In this document: piece by piece, positions 36,401 through 51,400 of the stretch
How the letters are laid out: every line of letters starts with the position of its first letter
Position numbering within the stretch: position 1 is the first letter of the stretch
Assembly (NCBI GenBank): GCA_930367205.1
Contig: OV884009.1
Coordinates: forward strand, 97,485,189-97,549,188
Source of the DNA: Acanthosoma haemorrhoidale
Lineage: Eukaryota; Arthropoda; Insecta; Hemiptera; Acanthosomatidae
Direction: 5' to 3'
Length of the DNA stretch: 64,000 nt
The notes under the pieces: generated by a model
Databases searched by the model: none
Told to the model about the DNA's origin: nothing
The model's input: only the letters and a program-made list of their open reading frames with translations
Position numbers and translations under genes: made by a program

Positions 36401-39400
36401 AAATATGGTTCACACCATTTTACCACCCCCTAGCTAACTTGACAGAAAGATTAAATAGAGGGGTGGAAACTATGATGTTGTCATATATAAAAGAAAATCA
36501 CTAAATAATATACCCGTAGACATGTGGATGACCTGAAGAGAAATCCTGAGGCAAGCTAACCCTCCAGATCCTAATTCCTACGATCCTTAGTAAATCTAGG
36601 GATTTTTATTGTAATTAGGAGGTAAAATAACAAAAGGGAATAACACGGGCAGGATCAAATTAGTCATTAAAATCGGATTTACATAGTTTCATTAAAAGGA
36701 CTAGAAGATTATGTGTATACTTAGTTAAATTATAAGAAATTGTATATTAAATTATAAGAAATTGTATATTAAATTATAAGGAATTGTATATTAAATTAAA
36801 AGATATTGTAAGAAGTGATTTATTAATTCATGAAACAATAAGTATTGGACTAGGATAAAATGATTAGTACAATCCATTCAATTATATTGAGGGATCAGTT
36901 AGCTAGATGTATTCTTTTTTTTTTTTAAAAAAAAGATGTTTTGTTCCCTTTGTGAGGGTCTTCTTATGAATCGTGACAAAATACGAAGAAATACCTGAAC
37001 AAGGGATTATTCCTGGAAGAACATTAAAGATTTCAAAGTGAAGGGTAGAGAGAATTAAGAATATAACTGCCGGCATCGCTACAAGTAATCAGAGTACTTT
37101 GTTCCTTTTTGTTTTTTAACTTTTTAGTGGTTAAGGGAATAGTTAAATTAATTAACCGAAGCCTAGTCCTAAAAATTTACTTTTTATTTTGTTATTTTGA
37201 ATTTTCAGAAGGTCATATTCAGTTTAAGAAGGAAAACTCAATTGTTTTATTTTTTTGGTGTTCATATTAGTCAATATATTTTATTTTGTTGCATGCCTGC
37301 CTTAGTATTATCTATTTGTATTGGATATATTTGTATGGTGTATTTGCTTGGAGGAAGTAAAATTAACAAACATAATTTAGTATGCTAATTCTGACGTATA
37401 AGGAGTAAGATTTTCGGCCTGACATTTATATGTAAGTAAATTCACAGTTGGTTATTATTTTTAGATAAAACATAAAGTTGTTGGTGCCTTATACACCTCC
37501 TCACCTGCCTAATACTTTTTTCGTACAAGTGGTTGATCAACTATTTCTAATTTATTATTCATTTCACATCTCTCCAATCATCGATCCAATAATTTTCAGT
37601 TTTCATTGCTTTCATCAAAACAGACAAATTATTAGCGCCCCAAGGGAAGTTGGAAGAAAACCAAAACGTGGTGTCTAATGTAACACGTTGAAACAACTAT
37701 AAAGGAATTCAACCCAACCCATCTTCATTGAGCGTGGGCCAGCGTAAGTTGCGGTTTAGGGAAAACTCAACAAAGTAAAATATTAAACCAGTTTAGAAAC
37801 TTAAAATTAATTAATTACTAGTACCAGTTACTCATTCTAGTCACTTAATAAATAGATTAGATCAACCCCCCCTCTTCAGTCTGGCTTCTGAATAAACCTA
37901 CATGTAAGTGGCTTAAATCTCACAACTTAAGTCCACAGTGACTAGGCTGGAGCCACCATATATATATGAACAGAAAAATACGTATTTATATTATAATAAG
38001 AAGAAAACTATCTTCATATCTTCACTCAGAATAACACAACCTACTCTGAACTGCTTGCTTCCATCAATCTTCATGGGTGAATAGATTATTCAATGAAAGC
38101 TGTGATGATAGTTCAGCAACATGTCAGATAATGCAGAGGGTAACCCAGTTGTCAGAGGGAGTCAATCAAGCATCTCCATACACTCCAGTAGAGGTTCAAG
38201 TAGAACCAGTCCAGGACAGAATCTTCTGGTCTATGATTTGATGTTCCTTAAGTGGGTGAATGGCCTACCGACAGAATACTCAAAATCCATGTAGGAGCTG
38301 AAGGCATAGTTAGAGGAGTTACACTGTGCACTCTTATCAGACAGTACAAGCTCCTTGTTTCCATCCTTCAGAATCCTGTTAGGTTGTAATTAATAATTTA
38401 GTTTTAAAATTAATATTTTTTATATAATTCTTAGAACATTTTTTTATGTCTATTAAGTGTAATTTGTTTGGTTTGCAATTAGTTTTTTGCATAATTGCAT
38501 TTAGTTTTTAAGCGACCTGAATTTCAATTACAAAATTGGTGAAAGGTATGCACGCACTCTGCAATCTCCCAGTAGCAAACTGTCAAATTTAGCTCAAAGA
38601 ACAAAATGCGCAATGGAAATTCCCAGGCCAGATCCAGAGCCCATACAGTTATATATGGACTAATTGAGCAGGTACATAAAGTATGACTATGATATGGTAT
38701 AAAGAGTGGGAATAGAATCTCCATCTATGATATGTTGTTATTACTGCAGAAAAAGCTAAATTATATTATTTATAATAAAGGAGATTTATAATAAAAAATG
38801 TTTGAACATGTAATAGACTTATAAGTATAAAAAAAAAAATATTTACACCATCTAAAGTGACTTCCTTGTCAGTGATGAACATGTAGTCTGCAGTCATTCT
38901 TGAAACTAATGTTTTTTTCTCTGATAAAAGCTGTTGGACTTTTCTTATTTGTATACACATATTCTACAAAAACAAATTATAATGATAAAATACATTATAA
39001 ACTTATTTTATAATAAAGTTAAATTATAATGAAGTGTTCAAAACAAATGTAAATAAAATTGTGTATTTGTTCCTCTTGCTCTATCCTTGAGCATCAAGGC
39101 TTTTACTTTACTGTTTATTTAATATAATTGTAGTCTACCGAAATCCATTCATTACTGTTCCCCAACCCATTCCAAATTTCAGGAAAGTCAAGATTAGATC
39201 AGTGCCCAAGCAAACAAGAATACATTAAGATTAAATGATGTAAAAACCCTGGCTATTTTCATGGATTCCTGCCTGCTCTCTCCTCAGATCCATAGTGGAC
39301 CTCATGTAACCCTCAATGATTAGCCTATCACTTTCTGCTCCACCATTAAAAGCCAAGCTATTACTATTTATGAAACTAAGGAAAAAGATATCTCCTTCAT

Positions 39401-42400
39401 GTATGGGTTTATATGTATGTATTATATATAGTTTCTTGGTTGGGCTTTTGGGACAGGTTGAAGAAAATTATGAACTGCTGTGTTAAATTTGTTTCTGATA
39501 CTCCGTAATGCTCTTATGTCTCCAACCTCTATGTCGATTTACAGTTGCTCCTACCCTAATTCCGTGGAATGAAATGACAAAAAAAGCTTTGTTCTAGGAC
39601 ATTGTACCTTAAGAATAACAAGAAGGGTCTAGCTGACAAAAAAAAAGAAAAACAAAGTTAACCTTACACAGATTACTATCTGCTATGGCTATTAGATGAC
39701 ATAAAGACCCAACAGGATTTAATTTTCTCTTCTTTTATTATTACATATTATGTTAATGTATTATTTTTATACAATAATGTTCACTGTTATGTATTTGTTT
39801 ATAAGATATAAGAAGGAACTGAATATCACAGATTTTATTTTTCCTGTCAGTTTTAAATTATTTTCCTCTGCTCTACTAAACTTTATTTCAAATTTTTCAA
39901 CGTTTTTGACTAACTGATTTTTCTGTTATCTGCTGTGTAAAGAAAATGACATTAAAAAAAAAATGATCCTGAGAATTTTTTACAAGCCCACCAAATATTT
40001 CATGGCAGTGATGATGATGTCCTACTCCAACCTACTCTACTTTGTCAAACAGAGAAAGAGAATCTATGTATAACTTGGATATTGTGCATTATGACACAAA
40101 TGGCTCGAACAAAATAGAAGTACGAGAAAAATACTCAAACATGGAGCAGAGTAACAAAGACCAGTTTATGATGGAGGTGAAGAGGAATGATGACTTTTAC
40201 ACTGCCAAAAGAAAAAAGTTGAATAAATCAAAAACTCCCTATAACTCCCAGTAGAAAACCAATGCAATAAAAACCAAAGGAATGCATATAGCATGAGGAG
40301 AAAAATCATGATAAGTTGTGGGGCTCCATCCAGTGGATTTGGTAAACAGATATTTTGACAGAGTATACACAATTTCATATTTTTATTTAGGTCTTTAAGA
40401 TTTGATGATCGACAAACTCGTAAGCAACATAGAGAAATAGATCATCTGACACCTACCTGTTCCTGACTTGTTCGAAGATTTGTAAAAAAACGTCAATCCT
40501 ATTACTCAGATTGAGCAGATGCCACTATTGATGAGAAATTGGAAGAATTCAAAGGGAGCTATTCTTTCATACAGTACATTCCCTCAAAACTAGGCAAGTA
40601 TGGCCTGAAAATGTTTGCTGTTGTTGATTCCAAAATCTACTATACATGTAACCTTGAAATATTTGCTGGCAAACAACCAAAAGGCCCTCTCCAAGTGAGT
40701 AATAAGAGCATTGATGCGGTGAAGCGATTGATAGCACCTATCCACAATGCAGGACATAAGGTGAGAGCAGGCAATAGGTTTTCTGATGTATCCCTGGCTT
40801 CAAGAATTGTCTGAAAAACATTGAATGTCTAATATAGAATCACTGAAAAGTAATAAGTAGCAAATTCCAAAAGAACAGAAGGAAGATGAAACCAGAGAAC
40901 CTTTTTTCTAGCATTTTTGCATTCCAAGAGAAGGAACTATGGTTTTGTGAATTATACAAAATAAGAAGAAAAGGAAAAATGTTTTTTTGGCCATTTACAT
41001 GCATATAGGATAACTCTCAGTAGACGAATCAATTTGTATAAAAGAGAAACTGAAAATATTATGTACTGTGATCATTACTCATTAAGAAATCCAAAAAATT
41101 TAGTAGAGTAAATATTTCATTATTGTTTTAGTTTCTAGTGTTGTTTTGTCAAGTATAAGTGATTTAGTGTTGTTTTAGTCAAACATGGGTTATTATCCAG
41201 TGTTAATGCAATATTTTAAAGACTTATGAAGAGAGCATAGTTTGTTACATAATCCAAAATTCATACAATGAAAAATTTGTTGGTATTTTTGATGAATACA
41301 TCTATTTAGTGAGGTGGCACCTCAGCAACCTTCCACGGGACTGACACTTGGGGTGGCAACCTTCGGAGTGTTAAATATATCAGTTATTTAAAAATATCCT
41401 GGCCTATTATTCAAATTCAAATTGATTGGTTTCCATTCCAAACGTTCCTTTATTCCTGTCTTGGCTTTCATTTTCCTCTCGAATCACAGGAAAACACTGA
41501 TGATTTATACAAACTTAAGACCGCTATTCAATCCAGTATCCTTAAATCCACTAAATAGACAAACCTTGCTACCATATATTAAACAGCTACTGACAGAGGG
41601 CAAGGAAGTATTGGAAACTTTCGCACCACCCATCCGATAAAACAAAACATAAACACCTAATAAGATGAATACAAGAATTACAAAAAAACTTAAAACAGAA
41701 TATTCCAAGACTGATGACTAAAGACTTCTACTGATTGAACAGTCATTATGGACAGCCCCCAAAGAAACTATATCACTCCCCGATTCCCAACCACTTCATC
41801 ATATCTATCATGATAATGGCTCCTGGGAAAAAACTGTCAGTCGTAGGGATGACTGATTGTCGATTAATGTGTACTATCAATTATTCTTCAAACAATCAAT
41901 AGTTACAGAAGTGAACTTTTCAATAAGACCCCCTTCAACACCGATCCCCCCCCTCCATTATGTTCTATTGATTCGTGTTCTCAGTGAACACCTTTGTTGG
42001 AAAAATACTCAAAATATTCCATAACTAGTTTTGGTTTAATAATTATTATTAAAAATAGTGAGATCAGTGCCCGAACTAAGAATTAATAATACAAAGTCAG
42101 TACATGTCCAATAAGTAGTTCCATCCAATAGTAAAGAAGGCAAATAAATTCCTTAGAAATTTAAACTTATGTATTGAATTTTTGTTTTGTATGAATGTGG
42201 ACCAGTAATAAGTTCCATTTTTATATCTCTAAAATGTTCAATTGTATGAAGTCAATAGGATTAGGACAATCAATTATGAGGCACTATCAACAATCAGTAA
42301 GCCCTAGTCTGTAGCAGATCGCTTCTGCATTTGCACAGCCTTTGTGAAATTTGTTTTCTCCCCTTGAAACTATCAAAGATACTGATCACTGATCTCCAAT

Positions 42401-45400
42401 CAGCTGCACATACCTGACCCTCTCTCCTCCACGCCCTGTGCTTTTTATTACAAAGTCAACCTCATCACTCTAACTATCCTTATAAATTTTACACAAATTC
42501 CTTTTTTATTCCTGACCAGTACCAATAGCTTGGTTCTCAGCACCACCTATTTTCCTCTCTGGAAATATTCTGTGAATAAGATGGTCCATAAGAAATACTA
42601 ACTTCTTCACTCTTCTACATCTTACAGACCAATTCCTCTACCAACCAGTAAGAACTTGACACTGATCCAGATAAAATGAGATCAGATTGTACTCTTATAA
42701 AAAACAGGAATTGTACATTGTTGTAAGGAACATGATAACATCCTTGCCGGATGTTAGCACAGGATAAAAACAATTGGTTGATGATTCAATTAGAAAAAAC
42801 AGGTAGAATGATAAAATTAATGAACTCTTATCTATGGAGTCTCATACATTAGGATGCTCCAACTTGATTTCTACCAGTCTGAAAATTCAAACTCTGGTCG
42901 CTCTACAATGAGAAATGCAAGTTAAGTTGGCAAACAGGAGAGAGGCTACTACTGGAGTAAGAAGCCCCTACTAATGCAGTAGTGGCTCAAAATGCAAATT
43001 GCTTTTCAAAACTCAAACTTCCAGGGAGAGGTGATTTCTGAACACTGAGTATTAATAGGATAGAATCAAAAAAAGCTAAACACGAGGGAACGTAAAATCC
43101 TAAAGCAAATTTTTGAGTACTTATGGCCAATGGTAAACCTACAAAAAGAAAAAACTCCCAAACTTATAAAATCAGCCAAAATGGGTTGCAATGATAAAAT
43201 GATGCTTAAGTGGTAGGGCCACGTTTAAAGGATGTCAAAGGAGAGATTTTCCAAACATTTCCTAGGTTATCAGGAAAGAAGTGAAAGAAAAGTCAACCTG
43301 AAAGACAGTTGGAAGATGTTGAGAACATCAGAAAGATGGAGACTTATAGTGACAGACTGGTTGTGGTTAAAAAAGCTTTTAAAGCAAGTAAGAGTGTACA
43401 TTTCTATCAAAACTGTACATATATTAATAATAGCTCAAGATAGTGCTTATCCAAAAAGTGATTTGGGACAAAAATACTTACATTAACATGTGAGTATAAT
43501 TTTAATACAGCTGGTCCAATTAATTTAGATGATGCAATGTTAGATTGAGCCAAACAGTTGGGAAGATTCAATATTGAAGGAGAAAGTGCTTCATTAATAT
43601 TCAAGGCAATGATCTGAGGTGTACCCAAGTTTTCTTTATCTTCAATAGAAAATTGTTTGACATCATCAAGTAAATGTAAACACTGTAATATAAAATAAAT
43701 TTATAGAGTAAACTTTATTGTTAATTATAAGTGAAAAAAAAATATCATGACAGGGCTTGAACCTGAGACCTCCCTAATATCCGGTCGGATAGTAGGGGTT
43801 ATAAATTGTTAGTTATGAAACTCAGTTCATAAATAATTCAGATTCAAAAAAAAATTTTATTTAATTTTTTCCATTATAGAATTTTTAGCATCAAAGTGCT
43901 CAAGTAATAAAACTCTTGTCATGAAAATAATAAACACATAATAATAGAAACATGTAACACAAGGGAGTAACAAATGTATCATATAATGCTAAATTAAGGC
44001 GACACATCATCACACCAGGTACCTACCAAACCAGGAAAAGGTGCAAAACTCATTATAAACATTCAATATGTAAGGTCAAATGAGATGTCAAGCAACTAAA
44101 ATGTGTTGCTTTCACCTCAGACCTCCACTCTCACATCAGTATCCAAAAAAATGGAAGTAGTACTAATTCAACATATCCCATCAGTAGCCAAAAAGGAACT
44201 GGTTACATAGTATGCCATACCTCGTTACAAGTTACATCGGTGGCCAAAAAGTAACTGTCTACATATACGGTTTGCCTCGGCAAGTTACATTGGTAGCCAA
44301 AAACACATACAGCAAACACTATAAATCAATTGCTACCCAAACACTTTTTACAAAAGTAAAACTCAACTTTCATCATTATCTCTGATTTCAAGTCTTGGTT
44401 CAAGTTCACAGGCATCTGGAACCTTTCACAGACAATCATGAGCAAATTTATAATTCCAGTTGCCATCAATAAATCGCAATTCATAATGAATATTAGGTAA
44501 CAACATTTTTACTAGACCCTTATATTTGGGGTCTAATTTTAACTAATTTCTCTCTTCCTGCTTATGATAAACTAAATCACCTATTTGGAAGGGGATAACT
44601 TTTGCTTTGCCTTTATTAAATTGTTTTTTGAATATTCTGAATTACTAACAATTTTCTGAGCCACTAGAGCTCTTACTTCTTTTAAATCCACTTGAGGATT
44701 CTCAGTGACATGTTTACCTGTTATAATTAATTTATGAGGTCAAATAACCATTCCAAGCATTAATTCCATTGGTTATATCTAGAATATCTACGACTGTATC
44801 TTGCCATGCATGATTGTCATTTATCTTAGCTAATGCCAACATATCTTTTGATGCTCCCATAAATCTTTCTAATTGATCATTGGCCTTACTAGAACCCGTG
44901 GCTGTAAAATGAAGTTCTATCTTTGGATTAGAACAAAATCGTTGGAAATCATGGGTGAGTCGGCATGTAGCCAAATAGAGAAAAAGAATAGTATAAAGCT
45001 TTGATCGTGTAATCAGCTTTAAGTTTTGATAAATGAGGAAAAGAAGACAATATTTTGTGAATGAGTTGATAAAGACCAAAAGATAATCGTGCCTGTTGCT
45101 TTTTCAACTTAATTTTCCTGAAATAACTAAATGAACAGTGTGCCAAAGTTCAGGAACGGTAGGTATCAGGTTGCTACGTTCGGCAGACGGGGAAAGAAAC
45201 CTTTTTATTTATATATTTAGGGATACTCTATCTATCTGATACACAACTGTACCCGAATATATAAAACTTTAAGGCAATAAATAAAGGATGTATCTCCTAA
45301 GGATACATATATCTCCTTATATATTTACCTGATTTATCCACAGATATCACACTGTTACGCTCTAGTTGAATAATTAAAATATTTAATTTCTAGGGATGCC

Positions 45401-48400
45401 ATCTAATTATTCAACTACTGAGGATTTAATTCCTTAAATCTTGAGCGTATTGCATTAGCGTAAAATTGTACAAAATTATACCTTCTTCAAAAATTCAATT
45501 TACTTACAGTTGGTCCAAATTGATTCTAACCCAAAGTAATTTACCTTAATAAATGAATGTGGTGATCAAATGGAAGGAATTCAATGGTAAAATAGAATTT
45601 ACTACACAAAATGTTTTATTATCCAAAAACAACAAATAGATTAAAATGTTTTCACGAGGAATGACTGTTTTTACTATTGACTCAAAATGATGAACAGATT
45701 ACATCTATTGTACTAGCTGTAAACAAAACTTAAATCTTACTAGTGTACATCGATGTCTTCAATCTGATGTAGAAGCAACCTCAAAGCCAATAGCTGCTGA
45801 GCCAGGCACACTAAGGCAGCCACCTACCTTCACCAAGTCTCCGCGATTGAGATCGTGTGTGCAACTGCAACTGTCCAGCCAATTCTCGTCCCGAGGTATG
45901 TATGTTCTCAACTTGGACCGTATTTCTCACTCCTAACAGAAGACTTTTTTTCTTTATGGCCCTTTTTGATCTTGCATGCCTTTTCCGCACCATCTTGCAC
46001 ATATCCCAACAGATGGGGTACATCGGTCGGCCTACATCAAAAGAGGGGCTTATACCTACATCTGCCCTTCTTCCTTTAGTTCCTTAACATTATTTAACAA
46101 TTTTACACTACCTTCCTCATGTCAGGGGTTGAACATATAACATACGCCAGCCCAAAAAAAGGTAAAAATTTATTTATTAAGAATAAATAAATTTTTAAAC
46201 TATTTATACCATTAATGGTTCATTAAACAATTGAAATGATGGCTCAAAAGTACCAACAATTCACCTCTTAATTAATATCTATACAGAAAGACTACATACA
46301 TGAAAACAAAACAAAAATCTTATACATTTATCAACCTATAAAACTTAAACCAAGAACACAATCAAATACAAGAAAATATAGTACACACAACAACTTCTGA
46401 ATACATGCTAAAAACTCAATCCTTTTACTTTTGAATTTATTATCCTAAATCAATTTGTTTACATTAGAATAAAACAATCTGGGCGTAGATTTGATATTAC
46501 AGCCATCTACCAATTTACTTTAAGTGTTTAACATACATTTTACAATTACATTATCCTATTATACTTTCTCATTAATTTACATTTACATAGGTTCCTTAGG
46601 AGATAAATTCATTACTTCTAGGTACGTATAATCTTTTACCTTTGATTTGAATAACCTGACATGATCTAAAGGTCCAATTAACCAAGTGCAAACAAAACTT
46701 TATCCTTCTACTTTTACATGGGATTCCCAGAAAGTAAATTCGTCTCTTTTAGACAAATACAACTTTGTTAATTACAAATGATATGATAAGAAAAAAAATT
46801 GCCATGATAATTTAAAGTATAAACATAATAAATTAATTTGGAAATTGGCATGTTAAAAAAAAAAAAAATATGCTACTAAAAATTAGGCACATAAGAATTT
46901 ATCTCTACACCTTATCTTTTATTATACTTATATTATCACCTAATATTGATTCTATTTTTCATTCGTTATTTTGCTTACTAGACATTACTAGACATTTATT
47001 TACATTTTCATTTCTCTGATTTATCTGTGATATAATCATGATAACAGTCTTCAAACCAAGGAATGGGGTATTTTTCGTCTATAGTATTGTCATTTAATTG
47101 CCTGGAGTCTATTACTACGCGGTATTTTTCGTCACCGGACGACCCTTTCTTTTTCACTGCCCACAGGGGACTGTTGTATGGAGACGTACTATCTACTTAT
47201 GATCCCCTGTCGTTTCAATTCCTCGATTTCGTCCCTTATATGCTGTCGCAGCGCCTGCGGATATCGTCTCTCTTTGATATATATCACTCTCTCCTGCTTC
47301 AGTGGGATCTCATGGACCGTTTCCCCCGTCACTCCCAATTTGTCCCCTTCGTTGAAAAATATATCGGCATACTCTCGCCGAATAGCGCGTTCCCAGTTGT
47401 CCTCCCAATTGATCGCTCCTTCCCGTCCCCCACAGTTCCCGGTATAACATTCTTCCCAGTCTAATATCCCATATTCTGTTACAGCACTTCACTCTTGCTC
47501 CTACCCTTCCCAAGAGATCGCACCCTATGATACCCTCGTACTCGCGCGGCATCTTCCCAACCACGTGTATTTTCAAAAATTTCCTCTTTTTCGCCCACCT
47601 ATCCAATCCCATCGTCAATTCACCTTCGATTTTACACGGCCCTCCCAGGGTGATAAGCTTGCACTAACATGCCCGGATCCGCGACGACCCCTGGTAGACA
47701 CACAATCTGTCCGCCGCTTTCCTGCTGAGAATAGTACAGGAACTCCCCGTGTCTATCAGGCATCTCACTCCCCTCGCCACTCCAATAATACTGTGTATAC
47801 CGCCGTAATTCCCTCTCCCGCTATAGTTTATTAACGAGCGGCCACCCCTCTGCCAGCCCGCTCCTCAGGCCACCACTTGCCGTTTCCTTCCTTCTTTCGT
47901 GCCATGTCGTCTGCTTCTTCTGTAGTCCCTGCCGTCCTCTCCAGTCTCTCTTTCTTCTGTCTCCGACGCTCCCGTAGTTTTCGACGATTCAGAGGGGGTT
48001 CTGGTTCTTCTCCATACCCTCTGTGCGTTTACCTCCATCGGTTCCGGCCTATACCTCTCTGTTTGCAGGAAAATGTTGGACACTGCCTCGCGATGTGTCC
48101 TTCAATTCCGCATTCAAAACATTTTGTTAGCAGGCACTGCGGCACTAAGTGTCCAATTCTTCCACATCCGTGACATTTTCTGTCCTCCTTCCTCCCGCTG
48201 GGTCTCGGTCTCCCTTGGCTAAGTCTCCTTCTTTCAACCGCCGCCCCTTTTTTCTCCGCATACCGTTGATCCTTCCTCTTCCATGCCTGCGGCATTCTCG
48301 GCATCCTGTACATCACTTTGGACCACCCTGTCTCGTCTGCCTTTAATTTTTCTTCTTCTTCACGGGCACTAGCATCCATTAAATCTTGGGCGCACTCAAT

Positions 48401-51400
48401 GAACGATCGGTCTCCCGGTAGACTATCTTTCTTGCCGGTATCCCCGGCCAACTGTACCTTTAGAATGGTCGACAGGAATGCCATCCGGCCTTCCACTTCC
48501 GCTAGGTTCCCCGTTTCTCTAATTTATTCCGTTATTTTGTTAAACTTTGCCAAGAGTTCTCCGGCGTACTGCCCTTTCGTTTGATTGGGCCGTCTGGTCT
48601 CCCTGAACATCTGGAAGATGTCCTCTTGTGGTGTCCATCTGCCTCCTCCATGTGCCTTCTTTAGTCTTTCTTTTACCACGGCCCATGGGGTGTCTTGGTC
48701 GGCCTGCATTAGGTTTAGTACGCTCCGTTTTATTCTACACACAATAGTATTATACTCCGTATTTAAATTAAATTCTCGTATGGCTGAAACCGATCTGGGC
48801 TTAAATAAATAATCGTAATATAATTTACATCCTAGTTCGGAGAAATTTGAATACAACATTAAAACATTCGACCTGTTGTGTCATGTTCGAAAACGTTTTC
48901 AGAGAATAACGATTTTCTATTCGAAAAAAATGTATTTAAACATGAAATAAACAAAAGAGAGAAACTTATTTTTGAGATTAGTTACCCATTTGGTATAACC
49001 ACCAATCAACTGGCGTTGTCAAGGTTCTTCTTTTCTTGTCTTGGGTTTGTTTGTACTGATTTGTCCTAAATATAATCCAGTTATAATTGTGGTTTTTTAT
49101 AAGACCTAAATAACACGATTATGGGCAATAGTGTTCGGTCGATTTATGTTGTTAAAAAAAGTTTAAACTCGATGTGACTCTTCCTGTTATGGAATCTTTA
49201 AACTGTCTTAAAGAGAAATAATAATGACCGATTTTTAATTTTTATTCAATTTAGAATAAACAAATATTGATAATCAAATGAGGTTTGGTGCTAAATTTCA
49301 TCCACGAAACGAACAGATGTTTCACCAGCGAAGTTTCATTTCTTTTTTTTACAGTATTTAGAAGATGATGTTTTAAACCATCGGAAGGACTTGTAATATT
49401 AAGAATAGTAAACAAAATTATGGACAGACAAAAGTTCTGTCAATTAATTATCAAGCTTTCTTTTGCTGCGTGAAGCTATTAAAATACATCAAAACATTAA
49501 TTAACCAGGGTCCCGTTTTTATTTTTTGATACATAAATGTGAGGAAACATTGTTACAGACATGTAAAGAAACGGTCACGTTTGTTATTTATTTCGTAACA
49601 GGTTCCTAAGACATGTTTTTTCTTGACCAAAAAGTACATTTAGGATTCGAATTAATTTTTTTTTTTTTTAATTTAATTCAGAATCAATATTTGACAACAA
49701 CTAGACGATTAGGATTAAATACATTATACAGAACTTAGGACTTAATAACCTCCCACTATAACTAATTCTCATAGAATCACAGAGTGAGTAACGCCAATTA
49801 TTTTAAATAACACGACGTTTCAATGTTATTTTATCCGGACTAGCATCGTGGACTTTATCAACCAATGTCTAAATGGATTAACACCAACAAAGAAACTTAC
49901 TTTAAAAAACAGGTTTATTCACTCATATTAATCTATGTTAAAAAAAAAAAAAAAAGGACTGTTTAGACACTATGGGCACCATATAATCCTACCGATTATA
50001 CCTATAATAGTAATAATACCTATTATTTCATTCCGTCTATTTCTAACTTAAATACAAATTGTCTATCTCATACTACTGATCTTCAGTGGAAGGTCTATAC
50101 ACACAGATGAGGTTCTGAGTTTCCAACATCTTCATCCATGGCTCTGAAGTATGCTCTTCCGGGTGTGGTGTAGTTTAATCCCACTTCTGATCCGGGAGGT
50201 GCAGTATCAGAGATAGCCAGATCCAAAAGCATAAGGGAAAACACTAGATTTTAATAACTGTTTTAACGAATTATAGAACAGAGTACATGAGCAAGGAAGC
50301 AGGCTCCCTTGTAACTTCGAACTGCACTATACAAGCCACCATTTAAAAATTACTGAGATGGGGGGTACTTCCGGATCTACCTCCACATTTCCTTCTATTT
50401 GTCCACATATTTACAGGGTGCCTCGCTAGATGACGCTGGGCATAGTGTTACATAGCGATTGGTTATATATGCCGGCCACATGTATATATAGTATGTATAA
50501 AGTGGTACTGCTGTAGAAATAAATGAATAATTCTTTAGCTAGCATCTGTCTGGATGGTGATCAGTTGTTGGAAAAGGAGGATTTTGAAGTCAGATAAGGA
50601 TGTCAGATATTAGGAAAGAGAGAATTCCAGAGTGATAGAGTGGGCAAGAAAGGAACAGTCATGTCTTGTCGTTCTGTGAGGAGTGTAAAGGTCAAAAATT
50701 AGGGATCTTGTGTTATAAAAAAAATTATATATATATATATTGTAACATTCATGATATTTGAGAATAAAGACCAGGAACCCTCACATCTGGTAATTTTTTC
50801 TTATGCTCCTAGGAGTGGGAATGAGGTAAACCGGCAGTCTTAGCACAACCGTCGAGAAGAACGCAGTTAGCAAGCTCCAGAATTGGCGGTTACCATACAG
50901 GAAGAGAGGAGAAGAAACAACAGCAGAAAGTAACGTTGATTGGATTACAGGAAGATCATCGATTGGGTGATATTAATATTGTTTGTTATTATGGATCCAT
51001 TAAAAGAAATTGAGCTCAAATTCATTTTTTGTAATTAGTAGTAACTATCCTAATTTAAAAAGGAATTGAATATTTTTTTATACTTTTTGTCAGTACTCTA
51101 TGTTAATTATAATTATTTGTTATAACCATTTTATTTGAATATATTTCACAATTCCTAGTTTCTCAATTTATTAATAACCACAGCATTAGCCTTGAGATCG
51201 GGCGATTCAATCGGGATAAATTTCTATGTCAAAGACATAAAACAATTTGAATTCAATTCAAATTCAATTCAATTGAATCAATTTAATTGATCAAATAAAG
51301 TAAAAAGAGAAATGGTAAAAAATGAGGTAGGTTTCAATATATATATATATATAGTTAAATATCTTCAAAGCACACAAGACTTTTTAAAAAGATTTATTTT

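Larger units (their letters stand above)
30438..38846 (-). other. intron 4 of the minus-strand gene, filled with mobile elements
   Basis: GT-AG intron (gtgtaaat or gtaaat donor next to 38847, acceptor ag at 30439-30438). It contains a CR1-like fragment, the jockey-like LINE nested in a mariner, a gypsy integrase relic and a short tandem repeat. 30440-31200, 31560-32430 and 36810-38840 hold nothing I can name. Confidence 0.55.
38964..43481 (-). other. intron 3 of the minus-strand gene
   Basis: GT-AG intron (gtaagt donor next to 43482). It contains LINE debris (39180-39430), a dispersed repeat (39565-39690), a piggyBac relic (40390-41000) and an RTE-like 3' end (42950-43400). 41000-42950 holds nothing I can name apart from weak LINE-like scraps. 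Confidence 0.65.
47045..48860 (-). mobile_element. 5' part of a Ty3/gypsy element (gag, protease, start of RT)
   Basis: It is more GC-rich and much less decayed than neighbouring relics. Gag is followed by protease and the first RT block; coding stops abruptly near 47045 where unrelated AT-rich DNA begins, so the rest was deleted. The integrase relic at 44340-45010 may belong to the same family, but this is not shown. Confidence 0.7.

Noticed and set aside
41422..41708. Frames on both strands near 41.5 kb
   Set aside because: No motif, no splice context and a mirror pattern on the opposite strand; no protein assigned.
43740..43800. tRNA gene on the minus strand
   Set aside because: A good B box is present but there is no A box and no cloverleaf.
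47178..48584. Several plus-strand Ser/Pro/Arg-rich frames
   Set aside because: They are antisense shadows of the minus-strand gypsy gag and protease.
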